A stretch of 64,000 nt of DNA from Alnus glutinosa (taxonomy: Eukaryota; Streptophyta; Magnoliopsida; Fagales; Betulaceae): NCBI RefSeq assembly GCF_958979055.1, contig NC_084896.1:8002501-8066500 (forward strand). Reading direction: 5' to 3'. The position numbers were made by a program, and so were the translations under genes. Below are positions 32,285-42,257 of the stretch, piece after piece; the stretch's first letter is position 1, and every line of letters starts with the position of its first letter. Below the pieces are notes generated by a model that saw nothing but the letters and a program-made list of their open reading frames with translations, did no database searches and was not told the DNA's origin.

Positions 32285-34540
32285 ATGCCCTTCCTGAAAC
32301 CCCAAATTCACCGTGCACTCTCTTCACGCTGCTCTGCCTCCGACGCCCTCCTCGCTGACAAAGCGATCACGTACCTCAAACGCCACACCCACCAACTCAA
32401 CTCTCTCTCTTCCCATTTCACCCCTGAAGCGGCCTCCTATTTACTCCTCAAGGCCCAGTTCGACCAAACCCTAACCCTGAATTTCCTCAACTGGGCCAAA
32501 CCCCACTGCTTCTTCAGCTTCCATTGCAAGTGCCTCTCCCTCCACATTCTCACCCGCTTCAAGCTCTACAAGACCGCCCAGACCCTCGCCGAGGACGTAG
32601 CCGTTAATACCGTCGACGACACTGGCGATTTGGTCTTTCACTGCCTGAAGGACTCGTACCATTCCTGCAACTCCAGCTCGGCGGTCTTCGACTTGGTGGT
32701 AAAGTCCTATTCCCGCGTGAATTTGATTGATAAGGCTTTGAACATTGTCAATTTAGCGAAAAGTCACGGTTTTATGCCCGGTACTTTGTCGTATAATGCA
32801 ATTCTCGATGCAGTCATTAGGGCAAAACGGTCGGTTAAGTTTGCAGAGGAGGTGTTTGTTGAAATGATTAGGTTGGGAGTGTCGCCGAATGTGTATACTT
32901 TTAATATTTTGATTAGAGGTTTTTGTGGGGCGGGGAATTTGGAAATGGGTTTAAGATTTTTCAGCGAAATGGAGAGGAATGGGTGTTTGCCGAATGTGGT
33001 TACGTATAATACGTTGATTGATGCGTATTGCAAGTTGGGAAGGGTTGATGAGGCGTTCCAGTTGTTAAGGTCGATGGCATTGAAGGGCTTGGAGCCAAAT
33101 TTGATTTCATATAATGTGGTGATCAATGGGTTGTGTAGAGAGGGGAGGATGAAGGAGACGAGTCAGGTTCTTGAGGAGATGAGTAAGAAGGGTTTAGTTT
33201 GCGACGAGGTGACATTTAATACACTTATCAATGGTTATTGCAAGGAAGGTAATTTTCACCAAGCACTTGTTCTGCATGCGGAGATGGTGAGGAATGGATT
33301 GTCTCCAAATGTTGTTACTTATACAGCATTGATTAATAATATGTGTAAGGCTAAGAATTTAAATCGGGCAATGGAGTTTTTTGATCAGATGCATGTTAGA
33401 GGACTTAGACCAAATGAGAGGACATATACGACATTGATTGATGGGTTCTCCCAGGAGGGCTTCTTAAGTGAAGCTTACCGGGTTCTAGATGAAATGACCA
33501 AGAGAGGATTCTCACCTTCGATTGTGACTTACAATGCCCTTATTAATGGACACTGCATTTTGGGGAGTATGGACGAGGCCCGAGGAGTGATAGAAGATAT
33601 GGTGGAGAAAGGGTTGGCTCCAGATGTGGTAAGTTATAGTACTATCATATCTGGCTTTTGCCGACATGGGGAGGTAGAGAAGGCATTTCAAATGAAGCTG
33701 GAGATGGTTGAGAAGGGTCTTTTACCTGATTCCATTACCTACTCAACACTTATTCAAGGTCTCTGCCAGCAAAGGAGACTGGTTGAAGCTTGTGATCTTT
33801 ACCAAGATATGTTGAATATGGGTCCACGCCCTGATGAATTTACTTATACAACTTTGATAAATGCTTATTGTGTAGAAGGGGACTTACACAAGGCACTTCA
33901 TTTGCACGATGAGATGATACAAAAGGGCTTTCTACCTGATGCTGTTAGCTACAGCGTGCTTATTAATGGACTTAACAAGCAGGCTCGGACAAGGGAAGCA
34001 AAAAGGCTTCTGCTCAAGTTGTTCTATGAGGAGTCTGTCCCAAATGATGTCACATATGATACTCTGATAGAGAACTGTAGTAACATTGAATTTAAGGGTG
34101 TGGTAGGTCTTGTTAAGGGATTTTGTACGAAGGGTATGATGAATGAAGCAGATCAAGTTTTTCAGTCAATGCTTCAGAAGAACCATAAGCCTGACGAAGC
34201 AGTTTATAATGTTATTATACATGGGCATTCTAGAAGTGGAAATGTTCAGAAGGCATATAATCTGTACAAGGAAATGTTGAATTCTGGTTTTGTTCCTCAT
34301 ACTGTGACTGTTATTGCTCTGGTTAAAGCGCTTTTCATGCAAGGAATGAATGAGGAGTTGAGTCAGGTCATAGTGAACATATTGAGAAGTTGTAGGCTCA
34401 CTGATGCTGAACTTGCGAAAGTACTTGTTGAAATTAACCTTAAAGAAGGGAACATGGATGCAGTATTTAATGTGCTTACTGAGATGGCTAAGGATGGCCT
34501 CCTTCCAAATGGTGGGAGAACCGCTTATGCTGGGGGTTGA
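32285..34540 (+). CDS. EMB2745: Pentatricopeptide repeat protein, EMB2745 (At5g39710) orthologue
   Basis: Intronless frame of 751 aa, close to the 747 aa I recall for Arabidopsis At5g39710. The N-terminus (about 1-130) is non-repeat and Ser/Leu/Arg-rich, compatible with an organelle presequence. Tandem 35-residue P-type PPR motifs follow from about residue 130 to the end, with typical cores such as NVYTFNILIRGFCGAG, NVVTYNTLIDAYCKLG and NLISYNVVINGLCREG. The stretch TREAKRLLLKLFYEESVPND and the following ENCSNIEFKGVV, where the repeat register is broken, are hallmarks of this orthologue group as I remember it. P-type PPR proteins bind organelle RNA; the Arabidopsis mutant is embryo-lethal. 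The ATG lies after a short leader and no other upstream ATG in frame competes. Confidence 0.93.
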   Translation: MPFLKPQIHRALSSRCSASDALLADKAITYLKRHTHQLNSLSSHFTPEAASYLLLKAQFDQTLTLNFLNWAKPHCFFSFHCKCLSLHILTRFKLYKTAQTLAEDVAVNTVDDTGDLVFHCLKDSYHSCNSSSAVFDLVVKSYSRVNLIDKALNIVNLAKSHGFMPGTLSYNAILDAVIRAKRSVKFAEEVFVEMIRLGVSPNVYTFNILIRGFCGAGNLEMGLRFFSEMERNGCLPNVVTYNTLIDAYCKLGRVDEAFQLLRSMALKGLEPNLISYNVVINGLCREGRMKETSQVLEEMSKKGLVCDEVTFNTLINGYCKEGNFHQALVLHAEMVRNGLSPNVVTYTALINNMCKAKNLNRAMEFFDQMHVRGLRPNERTYTTLIDGFSQEGFLSEAYRVLDEMTKRGFSPSIVTYNALINGHCILGSMDEARGVIEDMVEKGLAPDVVSYSTIISGFCRHGEVEKAFQMKLEMVEKGLLPDSITYSTLIQGLCQQRRLVEACDLYQDMLNMGPRPDEFTYTTLINAYCVEGDLHKALHLHDEMIQKGFLPDAVSYSVLINGLNKQARTREAKRLLLKLFYEESVPNDVTYDTLIENCSNIEFKGVVGLVKGFCTKGMMNEADQVFQSMLQKNHKPDEAVYNVIIHGHSRSGNVQKAYNLYKEMLNSGFVPHTVTVIALVKALFMQGMNEELSQVIVNILRSCRLTDAELAKVLVEINLKEGNMDAVFNVLTEMAKDGLLPNGGRTAYAGG

Positions 34541-36118
34541 AATAAGTTTTAGGGCGAGATGACTGAGCACATGTTTTATGTTTAGTAGAAGACATGATGA
34601 AAGAAGCAAGCTGAAGCGCACGGTCCCTTTAACTTCAAGTTTAATTCTTCAACGAGCTTGGAAGAGCTATGTCAAGGGAACCTTCTCTCTTTCATTGCAT
34701 TCTTCCTCAGGGTTCTGCCAGAATTGCTTCAAATGCCATTTCCACTACTTATTTGTGACTGCGTTTGCCTTTTCTTGGCGGCAACTCATCTGAAAAGTAA
34801 GTGGCAATATGAACTTTACTTGCCTAGGTAGTACGTACAAAACCTGCCGTGGGTTTACTGGGTTTAGTCAAATTTAATTTTGAGAAAAATGCAAAATAAG
34901 TCCCTGCGATTTCACTGAGTTTTATTAGTTATCTCTCTCTGCTGTTTGTTATATTTATCTTGTTTTCTGTCATCAGTTTTCTTGATTTGCTGATGTAAGT
35001 CTATTAATCTTTGTAGGTCTTATTTCTATAGATATTCGATTGACATGTTATACGATCGGCATTCAGTTTGAGTTAAAGACTAACTTTAGCAATTGGTATC
35101 ATCATGTCGTAATTGAATGCCACTCATTTCATCCCAAGAAGGCTATATTGATGGGAATGCAGCATTAAGAAGGGTATGAGATGATGGTCAGCAACACGAA
35201 TATGAAAAGCTCAATGTTGGAAGAGCTACTAGAAAGAGTTATAATCAAGTGGCCAGCAAGCTCTGCATGTGTAGAAGCTGAAATTGAAGTTCTTATTCGC
35301 TTGCCTGTGCTTGTTGAAGCTGTTGTATATATGTGAATACAATGACTTATATGGCAGACCAGAGAGAGGATACTGTGCACTTTAGCTGTTATATACGTGA
35401 ATACGATGACATTTTTTTTTTTTTAAAATGTAAACCTAAATAATCTATATGCAATCCAATTGCAGTTTCTTCATTACAATATACTTCTTTTCCTCTTGAA
35501 AGGGGGAAATAAGGGTTTAACAGGAAGGCAGTATAGAAAGATCTAGCTTCAATAATATATCAGTGAAGAGTATCACACTGCAACAAAAGCAATGCTAGGA
35601 ATGCATAAGAAGCTCAGCAACAAGAAAAAGACCGGCAAACCTTACTAAATTTTGGACGAGTTTAAAATGGTATTCTTGGAGAAAACTCCTCTTTAAGCTA
35701 TTCCAAAGTATCAACAGATCTGACGACCTTTGCCAATATAAACATTGGAATCAGAGTGCAAGACTAATAACCCTCAACATATGATATCAGCATACTGGAT
35801 TGATTCCTTCTGAAAATTGCTGGAGAGTCATTCTTCAGTTTCAACATATAATTATTAAAGTTCTCTTGAAAATTATGAAGCATGCACTAATAACATAAGC
35901 ATGTTAGAACTAGTTAAAAATCTATTAGAATGGAGCCATTACATTTGAATTTAACTTATCTAAAAATCTACTTCTAGTGCTGACTAAAAAGGGGGAAAAG
36001 GCAACAAAGAGAACAAACAAAATATCATAAGCTTGTTAGAACTAGATAAAAAGTACAACATCCTCGTAGAGAAGCAAAGGTGTTACAATACATCCATTTT
36101 TTCCAGACATCTAATGTC
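34541..36118. other. Convergent intergenic region between the PPR and ALP1-like genes
   Basis: Both flanking genes end here. The first few hundred bases likely hold the PPR 3' UTR and those near 36118 the ALP1-like 3' UTR. No further gene, RNA or defined repeat was recognised. Confidence 0.5.
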
Positions 36119-37528
36119 CTATCTTGAAGAAAGCCTTTGGTGCAAATCATCAGCCAATGCCTGCCTCAAGCTCTCCCCGTGATAGTAAAATGACTTCTCA
36201 CTGTCAAGCACCCTCGGCGGAGACCCGCTCTCGTCCGGCTCCTTCCAAGGCTCCTGCTCCGGCTCGGGCTCCCTCGCAATCTGACACAAATTATGCAACA
36301 CACAACAAGCAACAATCATCTGCGGTGCATGATTAAGTCCAACGTTCAAATCCTGAAGAATCTTCCACCTGCCCTTAAGCAGCCCAATTGCTTCGACCAC
36401 CACGGACCGCCCCTTCATGAGCATTCCGTCAAACAAGTTCTGAGCGGGCGTGCCCATTCCATTTGGCGAGAAGGGCGTGAGCAAAAATGACATCAACGGA
36501 TAGCACCAGTCCCCAACGATATACGGCCGAACATTGTGACCCCTTACATTGATAACCTTATCCCACACAACGTCCCCGGAAGCAAGCCTTTTATACAAAA
36601 GACTATCCCTGAAATGCGTCGGGTCATCGGTCGCACCGGGCGCCTTGACGCACACATCCCAGAAGATTTTCTTGTGATCAGCCACAACCTGAAGCTGAAC
36701 CGAGGGATACCCATATCGGCATTTGTACTTTGCACCCAAATTGGGGTCGCTGGGGAGGCTATGGAGCTTGATGGGGCTCCCATCGATGGCTCCACACATG
36801 TTGGGAAGCGAGGTAAGCTCTTCGAAAGCCTGCGTGGTCTCGACTAACCGTCTACGACTAACAGGGATCTTGATGAATTCTGGGTAAAGCTTGGTGGCCA
36901 AGAGGCGGGTGACCATGTTGGTGATCTTGGAGATGAGATAAGGCTCGAGCGAGTAGCGGGCAGCGAGGGTTTTTGCAGAGAAACCATGGGCGAGGCGGGA
37001 GAGGACCATGGCCACGGCATAATCAGAAGGGAGAGAGAGATTGGATTGTGCAATATGGGGCTTGAGCTTTTCCACGACGGTGGTGAAGACCGGGTAGGAG
37101 AGCCCATAGAGAGACCGCCACTGGGCGTCGCGGAGCGGCGCCTCGAGAGACCAGATGTGCTCCGTGGAGAGAGCCCTAAACGCCGAGACGGAGAAATCTG
37201 CAGCGGAGGATGACTGGGGCCTAGCAGGAGGACGAGGGGAAGAGCGATTGGGAGAGGAGGGTGAAGGGTTTTTAGGGCGAGACGAGGCGAGGAAGGAGAG
37301 CACGGAGGCGATGGTGAAGAAGAGGAGAGGCGCGGCGGAGGAGGAGGTCGAGAGCAGCGAGGTCGGGGAGCCGGAGGATCCGGGGGAGGTGGCAGGGGCG
37401 GTGGTGGCGGCGGTGGCGGAGGAGGAGGAAGAGGAGGAGAGCGTGGAGGAGAGGAAGGAGGTGGTTGGGTCCAGGGAGTTCTGGAGATGCAGTAGATTCG
37501 ATAGCATCAACAAGAATGACTGATCCAT
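36119..37528 (-). CDS. ALP1/HARBI1-like protein, domesticated PIF/Harbinger transposase (DDE_Tnp_4)
   Basis: Intronless, 469 aa. The N-terminal 110 residues are Ser/Thr/Pro-rich low complexity with a hydrophobic run at about 67-82 (APLLFFTIASVLSFLA). Residues about 165-220 look like the helix-turn-helix part. The DDE nuclease fold follows: D249 in CGAIDGSP, an acidic pair at 301-302 in PGATDDPTHFRDS, and E379 in VVVEAIGLLKGRWKIL, so the catalytic triad appears retained. Arabidopsis ALP1 is a Polycomb-associated protein derived from such a transposase, and human HARBI1 is another domesticated member. This gene has no TIRs or target duplication around it and a stable host-like structure, which argues for a host gene; its molecular role is not known. 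Unusually GC-rich for the window. Confidence 0.85.
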   Translation of the reverse strand: MDQSFLLMLSNLLHLQNSLDPTTSFLSSTLSSSSSSSATAATTAPATSPGSSGSPTSLLSTSSSAAPLLFFTIASVLSFLASSRPKNPSPSSPNRSSPRPPARPQSSSAADFSVSAFRALSTEHIWSLEAPLRDAQWRSLYGLSYPVFTTVVEKLKPHIAQSNLSLPSDYAVAMVLSRLAHGFSAKTLAARYSLEPYLISKITNMVTRLLATKLYPEFIKIPVSRRRLVETTQAFEELTSLPNMCGAIDGSPIKLHSLPSDPNLGAKYKCRYGYPSVQLQVVADHKKIFWDVCVKAPGATDDPTHFRDSLLYKRLASGDVVWDKVINVRGHNVRPYIVGDWCYPLMSFLLTPFSPNGMGTPAQNLFDGMLMKGRSVVVEAIGLLKGRWKILQDLNVGLNHAPQMIVACCVLHNLCQIAREPEPEQEPWKEPDESGSPPRVLDSEKSFYYHGESLRQALADDLHQRLSSR

Positions 37529-39161
37529 CTGAATCCAACGTCTGAGATCTGCTCCTCTTAAAGTCTTTAACTTTGAGAGAGATATTAAGAGCAGGGCATC
37601 GCCAAGTCCTTCTTTCAGAGGAAGAAGCAGTTCGGTTGCGATTTGCTGCAGCGGCTGAAGAAAGAAGTAAGGAAGGAAGTGAGGCGCTTTTGGGAGGAGA
37701 AAGGGATGCCGCCGTGCCAGAGAGGGGTTTGAGCTTTTACTGATTTGATTGATTGTAAACGGCTTGAATTGAGTCGATTCCGGTGGGCCGGCTGTAACGC
37801 GCGGGCAAAGTCATTGCCCCTTTTTAGGGGGTGAGTGGCGGATCCACTGACGATTTCCAATATTTTCAGACCATTTCAGAATTATAAAAAAGAAAGAAGA
37901 GGGAGTTTAAATGTTTGTAAAATTAAGCACTTCCCATAAAAACGAATTTAAAATGAACACTAATGGTGAGTTATTTAAGTTGAGTGTGTTGAATCAACTT
38001 AATTAAATGAGAATTAGACTTAGGTACCGTAAATAAATTATAGCATATGTGATCTAGTTTTTATAATGGCCAAAATTTATTTATTTTTTTATTTTTTTAT
38101 AAAACACTTTAAACTAGATCTTGACCATTGAAAATCAACACTAATACTGTAATTTTTTTTACCGCACTTAAGCAAAATGAAACTTATCTCATTCTTTTTT
38201 TTAGATTGACATTGTGTTCAAAGAATTTGTTTTTGACCTGATGCTATTTGTAGATAATATTTCTCCTAGGAATGCTCATTTAATTTTCTTTCCAAATGTA
38301 ATTTGTTTATATCACATAAGTCATGTCCACAAAATCATTTTTGTATTTACTGCTTTTTCTTTTTCTTTATTTTTTTGGGGGGGGTGATTACCGTGATTTA
38401 CACTTACTCTTTAGTGGCATATTCAGACTATAATTCATTGCAACTCAAACATATAAATTATCAAAATATTTTGAGTTATCTCCTTTATCAAATTTGTACT
38501 GTAGTTTGCATGGAAAAATGTCACAAGTGACTAGCACATTCACCTATGTTATACACGCGCCTTTTCATTAGCTTTCTCGTCCCAAGAGCCACCGTCAACC
38601 TGCCCCTCCAACGGCGCGTGGCCTCATGCGCTGCCCACTCCACCGACGCATGAGGAACACATGTTGTCCCCTCTAATGGTGTTCAATTCCAGCTCTTCTC
38701 TCTTCAAGATCATCACCACCTACTTTTTTTTAAAAAAAAGTGTGATTTATTATTTCTTTTATTCGAAATTGTTGCATAGCATGTTCATTTGTACATAGAA
38801 GCAAGAAAGTAGATCTTCATCAACCGCCGTGGCCCTCTCCGCCACCATTTGGTCAAGAAACTATGAGACCGAATTTGTTTATATTCATTTTTTCGTTTTA
38901 ATTTTAGTCTTAGTTTCTAGCACTATAATAACCATTTTGGAGTGTTTGTTAGGATCCCCACCCCTCCTCTTGTAGCTTTGTTTTGTTAATGTAATAGTTA
39001 TCTTAGTTAGAAAACAAATAAAAGAATTTTCAAAATTAATGTTTTTGATATTGGAGGGAAGAAACCAATTAAAGTAGAATTATAACTTTCTTCGAAACTG
39101 CCTAAATATACTAAATGCGAGGTCTATACTCTATACCCATACCTCGACAAAACGCTCTCAA

Positions 39162-39166
<5 letters not shown>
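37529..39166. other. Upstream region of the ALP1-like gene and spacer
   Basis: 37529-37860 is probably the 5' UTR/promoter of the minus-strand ALP1-like gene. From about 37900 on the sequence is AT-rich with no recognised gene. Confidence 0.45.

Positions 39167-39230
<64 letters not shown>
39167..39230. repeat. (TA)32 microsatellite
   Basis: 64 bases of uninterrupted TA dinucleotide. Confidence 0.95.
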
Positions 39231-39232
<2 letters not shown>

Positions 39233-39730
39233 GTGAAAAGTCTTTATGAGACATATCTATCTTAATATGTGGGTGGACTGCTTTAGACTTGCTCGAACAT
39301 GTGAGCTTCATATAGACTCTCTTACATTTGTTGCCTATATTACCAGCAATCTGAGCAACAAAAGAATTATGAAATGATGAATGTAGGAAAGAATGGACCA
39401 ATAGTTGAAAATAAAACACCAGAAGAACTAACTGTAATGCAAGACCATAAATTTGAAAGAAATGTAATTGCGAAAGATTAAAAAAATTCCTCTTTTTTTT
39501 TCTTTTTTTTTTTTTTTCCCCCTTTTTGTATCTGTTTTTGTTTTTGGACATAAGTGAAATTAGTTTTAAATTTTGTTTTTAAAATCTAACATATTATGCC
39601 TTACACGTGGTCTCTCGTTGTTGGTATGAATTGTAAAAATTTTACATATGGCAAAATTCTGTTGAAAATGGGATGGAAGGCTCAATTTGGCAGGAGACAG
39701 CAACAAGATCCTTAATTCGTGAAATTGAGA

Positions 39731-39906
39731 ATAAAAATATCATATATCACATTTTTGTGGTACAATTATCTCATAATGCTGATGTAATAGTTTTAATCAA
39801 CTCTTGAATCAATCATTATTATAAATAATAACAATAAAAAAAAAATCAAAGGTTAATTAGAACTGTCGCATTAAAATTGTAGAATTAAAATGTAATTTTT
39901 AGCCTC
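39731..39906. mobile_element. Foldback MITE, family of 20721
   Basis: Contains TACAATTATCTCATAATGCT and GATGTAATAGTTTTAATCAA on the left, and TTAGAACTGTCGCATTAAAA with ATGTAATTTTTAG on the right, in the same order as the copy at 20721-20900. Termini are decayed. Confidence 0.42.
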
Positions 39907-40009
39907 ACTCAATTAAGAATGCAAATCCTAATTTGTCAAATTGCATGAACTCTTTTGGGACTAATTTCACTTAGACCGACCCATCTAAAGAATCATGGGC
40001 TTTCAAATT

Positions 40010-40690
40010 AGTACCGGCTCAAGGAGAATTAGCAGCCGTAAAGCCGAGACACCAAGACTCTCGTGTAGTCTTATCCTAAAAGATAGACATCAAGTAGTCA
40101 TTCCTGTAAAATCTATTCCCGAAAAATATACGACAGGAGGTACATCTTGATTAAATCACGGGAATGTAGACATCTCGGAACCAAGAGTCAACTCAGTTAG
40201 CCAAGGCCTGGAATAAACATGTCCCAGAAACTCAGGTCTCAGTCAATCTCATCCCAAAAAATCTGGATTAGAACCCTACTCTAAGTTGAATTGAGGTAGG
40301 AGTTACAATCCGAGTCCAATAAATCCAGTCAACAATCCTATTCCCAATAGAATTGGGATAGGACTCCCAGTCCAAATCTAATCTCTAAAGATCCGGGAAT
40401 CCTTGAATATCCGGACCAGATCTTACATCTAATAAGAAATCGAAGTCCAAATAAAACTCTTACGGTACTTCTAGGTCAAGAAGGAGCTAGAAACCTAGTT
40501 TAGGTTGACCTTTATCTATTTGCCTATAAAAAGGCTCATACCCAAAATATAAACGACAGACTGATTATTTTATGTATTGAGCATACTTTTATCTCATAAG
40601 CTAATTTAGGCATCGGAGCGAGACCTTTGGAAGGGTCTCTTAATTTTAATTATTTTGCATGTAAAACATTGAAAAACGTACAGTTCACAC
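40010..40690 (+). mobile_element. Solo-LTR-like remnant (gypsy type suspected)
   Basis: A long stretch of moderate GC carries an LTR-style promoter TTGCCTATAAAAAGGCTC (about 40520) followed by CTAATTTAGGCATCGGAGCG, a motif widespread in plant Ty3/gypsy LTRs. Neither a primer-binding site nor matching flanks were found, so borders are approximate. Confidence 0.42.
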
Positions 40691-40808
40691 CGTACTGAAA
40701 ACTACCCAAATAAACTCAACCAGAAATTTTTGGTAATTTTATTTTTCTCTTTTTGCATATTCGGCGTAGTAATCTGTAATCGAAAGTCCGAACCAACCTA
40801 ATTATTTT

Positions 40809-41092
40809 GGGCTTGTTTGGTAAGGGCAATAAAATTTTTTCTTCCCCTCTTCATTTATCCCAAAAACAATCAACTTCAAAACATTCAAACTTTATATTAT
40901 ATCAATAATTTTTTATTATTATTTAAATAAAAAAAAATCACTACAAAACAAAATTTTTTCACTTTTCTATACAAATTCTTTCTACTTTATATCATATCTA
41001 TCACTTTTAACTTTTGCTACCAATTATGATAAAAAAAAAAAAAAAAAAAAACCCTTTCACTACCAATTCACAATCCCTTACCAAACAAGGCC
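40809..41092. mobile_element. Tourist-like MITE, 284 bp, upstream of the ZOP1-like gene
   Basis: Left end GGGCTTGTTTGGTAAGGG and complement of the right end GGCCTTGTTTGGTAAGGG match at 17 of 18. Flanking TTT at 40806-40808 and 41093-41095 may be the 3-bp target duplication; TTT is unusual, since PIF/Harbinger prefers TWA. Lies about 365 bp upstream of the ZOP1-like ATG. Confidence 0.62.
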
Positions 41093-41387
41093 TTTGGTCT
41101 TGATAAAAACCGGGCCACTTTAGAATTAAGGGCCGGCCCAATAGTACTACGAGCTCTCCTTGAGGTGATAATAGAAATTATTAAAACAAAAAGACCAAAA
41201 AAGCAAAAACAAAAAGCAAGAACCCTCCGGCTTCCACTCCCGGACCCGAGAGAGGAAGAAGAGATTGGAGTTTAGTTTGTGTTGAACCGAAACCAATCCT
41301 ACGTGATTGTTTTCAAATTGAACAAGTAATGAATTAGGGCTGCCCATTCTACAATTTGAATTCTCTGCATGCTCGATCAGGCAAGCG

Positions 41388-41408
41388 TTTAGCCCTAATT
41401 AGGGTTCG
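41388..41408. promoter_or_regulatory. Telo-box-like motif before the ZOP1-like gene
   Basis: The palindromic TAGCCCTAATTAGGGTTCG contains AGGGTT and CCCTAA cores, typical of promoters of plant translation and RNA-processing genes. It lies about 50 bp upstream of the ATG. Confidence 0.35.
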
Positions 41409-41457
41409 GACATTTCCAATTCTCTCCTATCACCTTCACCAACTCCAATTCGCAGCT

Positions 41458-42221
41458 ATGACTGAGGTATAATGTGTTTGCTTTGCTTACATCCTTTTTG
41501 GTTTACTTGTCAATTGTTTTAGTAGTAGTAATTGTACTGTGTCTTGCTTGTAATGCAATTCTAGAACATTGATTGGGAAAACAAACTGTGAGATTTTGGA
41601 TTACGAGTATGAAGTTTGTGTTTTTTTTCTTTTTTTTGGGTTTCTTCCCAGGGGATTTAATTTTTGTATGATGCTTTCAGACGTGGTTATTATCATTATT
41701 TCTAACACTTTAATGATTATACTCCTCAACAAGAAACATCCCTTGTATATTTATTGTCAAGTTTGTGTCTTTCTTCTATTTGTTTTCAAATTTAACTTTA
41801 ATGTTTTATCAATGCTTTTTTCGTTTCATTTATCTGAGAATACTGCTTTTCTGTCTGTGTTTTTTCCCTTCTGTTTTCGCTAATTTTTTTAAAGCTTGGA
41901 CTATACATTTTGATATAAGACTGCCTGGCTGACACTAACATTTCAATTTTATTTTTTGTTTCTTCTTTTATTTCCAGTATTGGGTTAGCCAGGGCAACAA
42001 ATGGTGCGACTTCTGCAAAATCTACATATCAAACAATCCATCCAGCATTAGAAATCATGATCTTGGTCAACGTCACAAGGATAATGTTGCCAAGAGGCTT
42101 GATTCTATGCGAAAAGAGGGCGTTGCAAAGGAAAAGGCCCAAAAAGAAGCAGCCCAAGCCATTGAGCAAATCGAAGCCGTGAGTATTAGGAACACCATTT
42201 GCTTTCATTGATAAGTACTGA

Positions 42222-42257
<36 letters not shown>

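Noticed and set aside
32764..34621. Antisense frames within and just past the PPR gene
   Set aside because: Shadows of a strongly supported coding frame on the other strand.
36844..37538. Sense and antisense frames in the 5' part of the ALP1-like gene
   Set aside because: GC-rich, low-complexity coding DNA keeps other frames open; no homology.
39167..39230. Transmembrane/IYIYIY protein on the minus strand
   Set aside because: The Tyr-Ile run is merely the translated (TA)32 repeat.
41569..41883. 104-aa hydrophobic frame between ZOP1-like exons 1 and 2
   Set aside because: Lies within intron 1; T-rich sequence yields Phe/Leu-rich chance frames.
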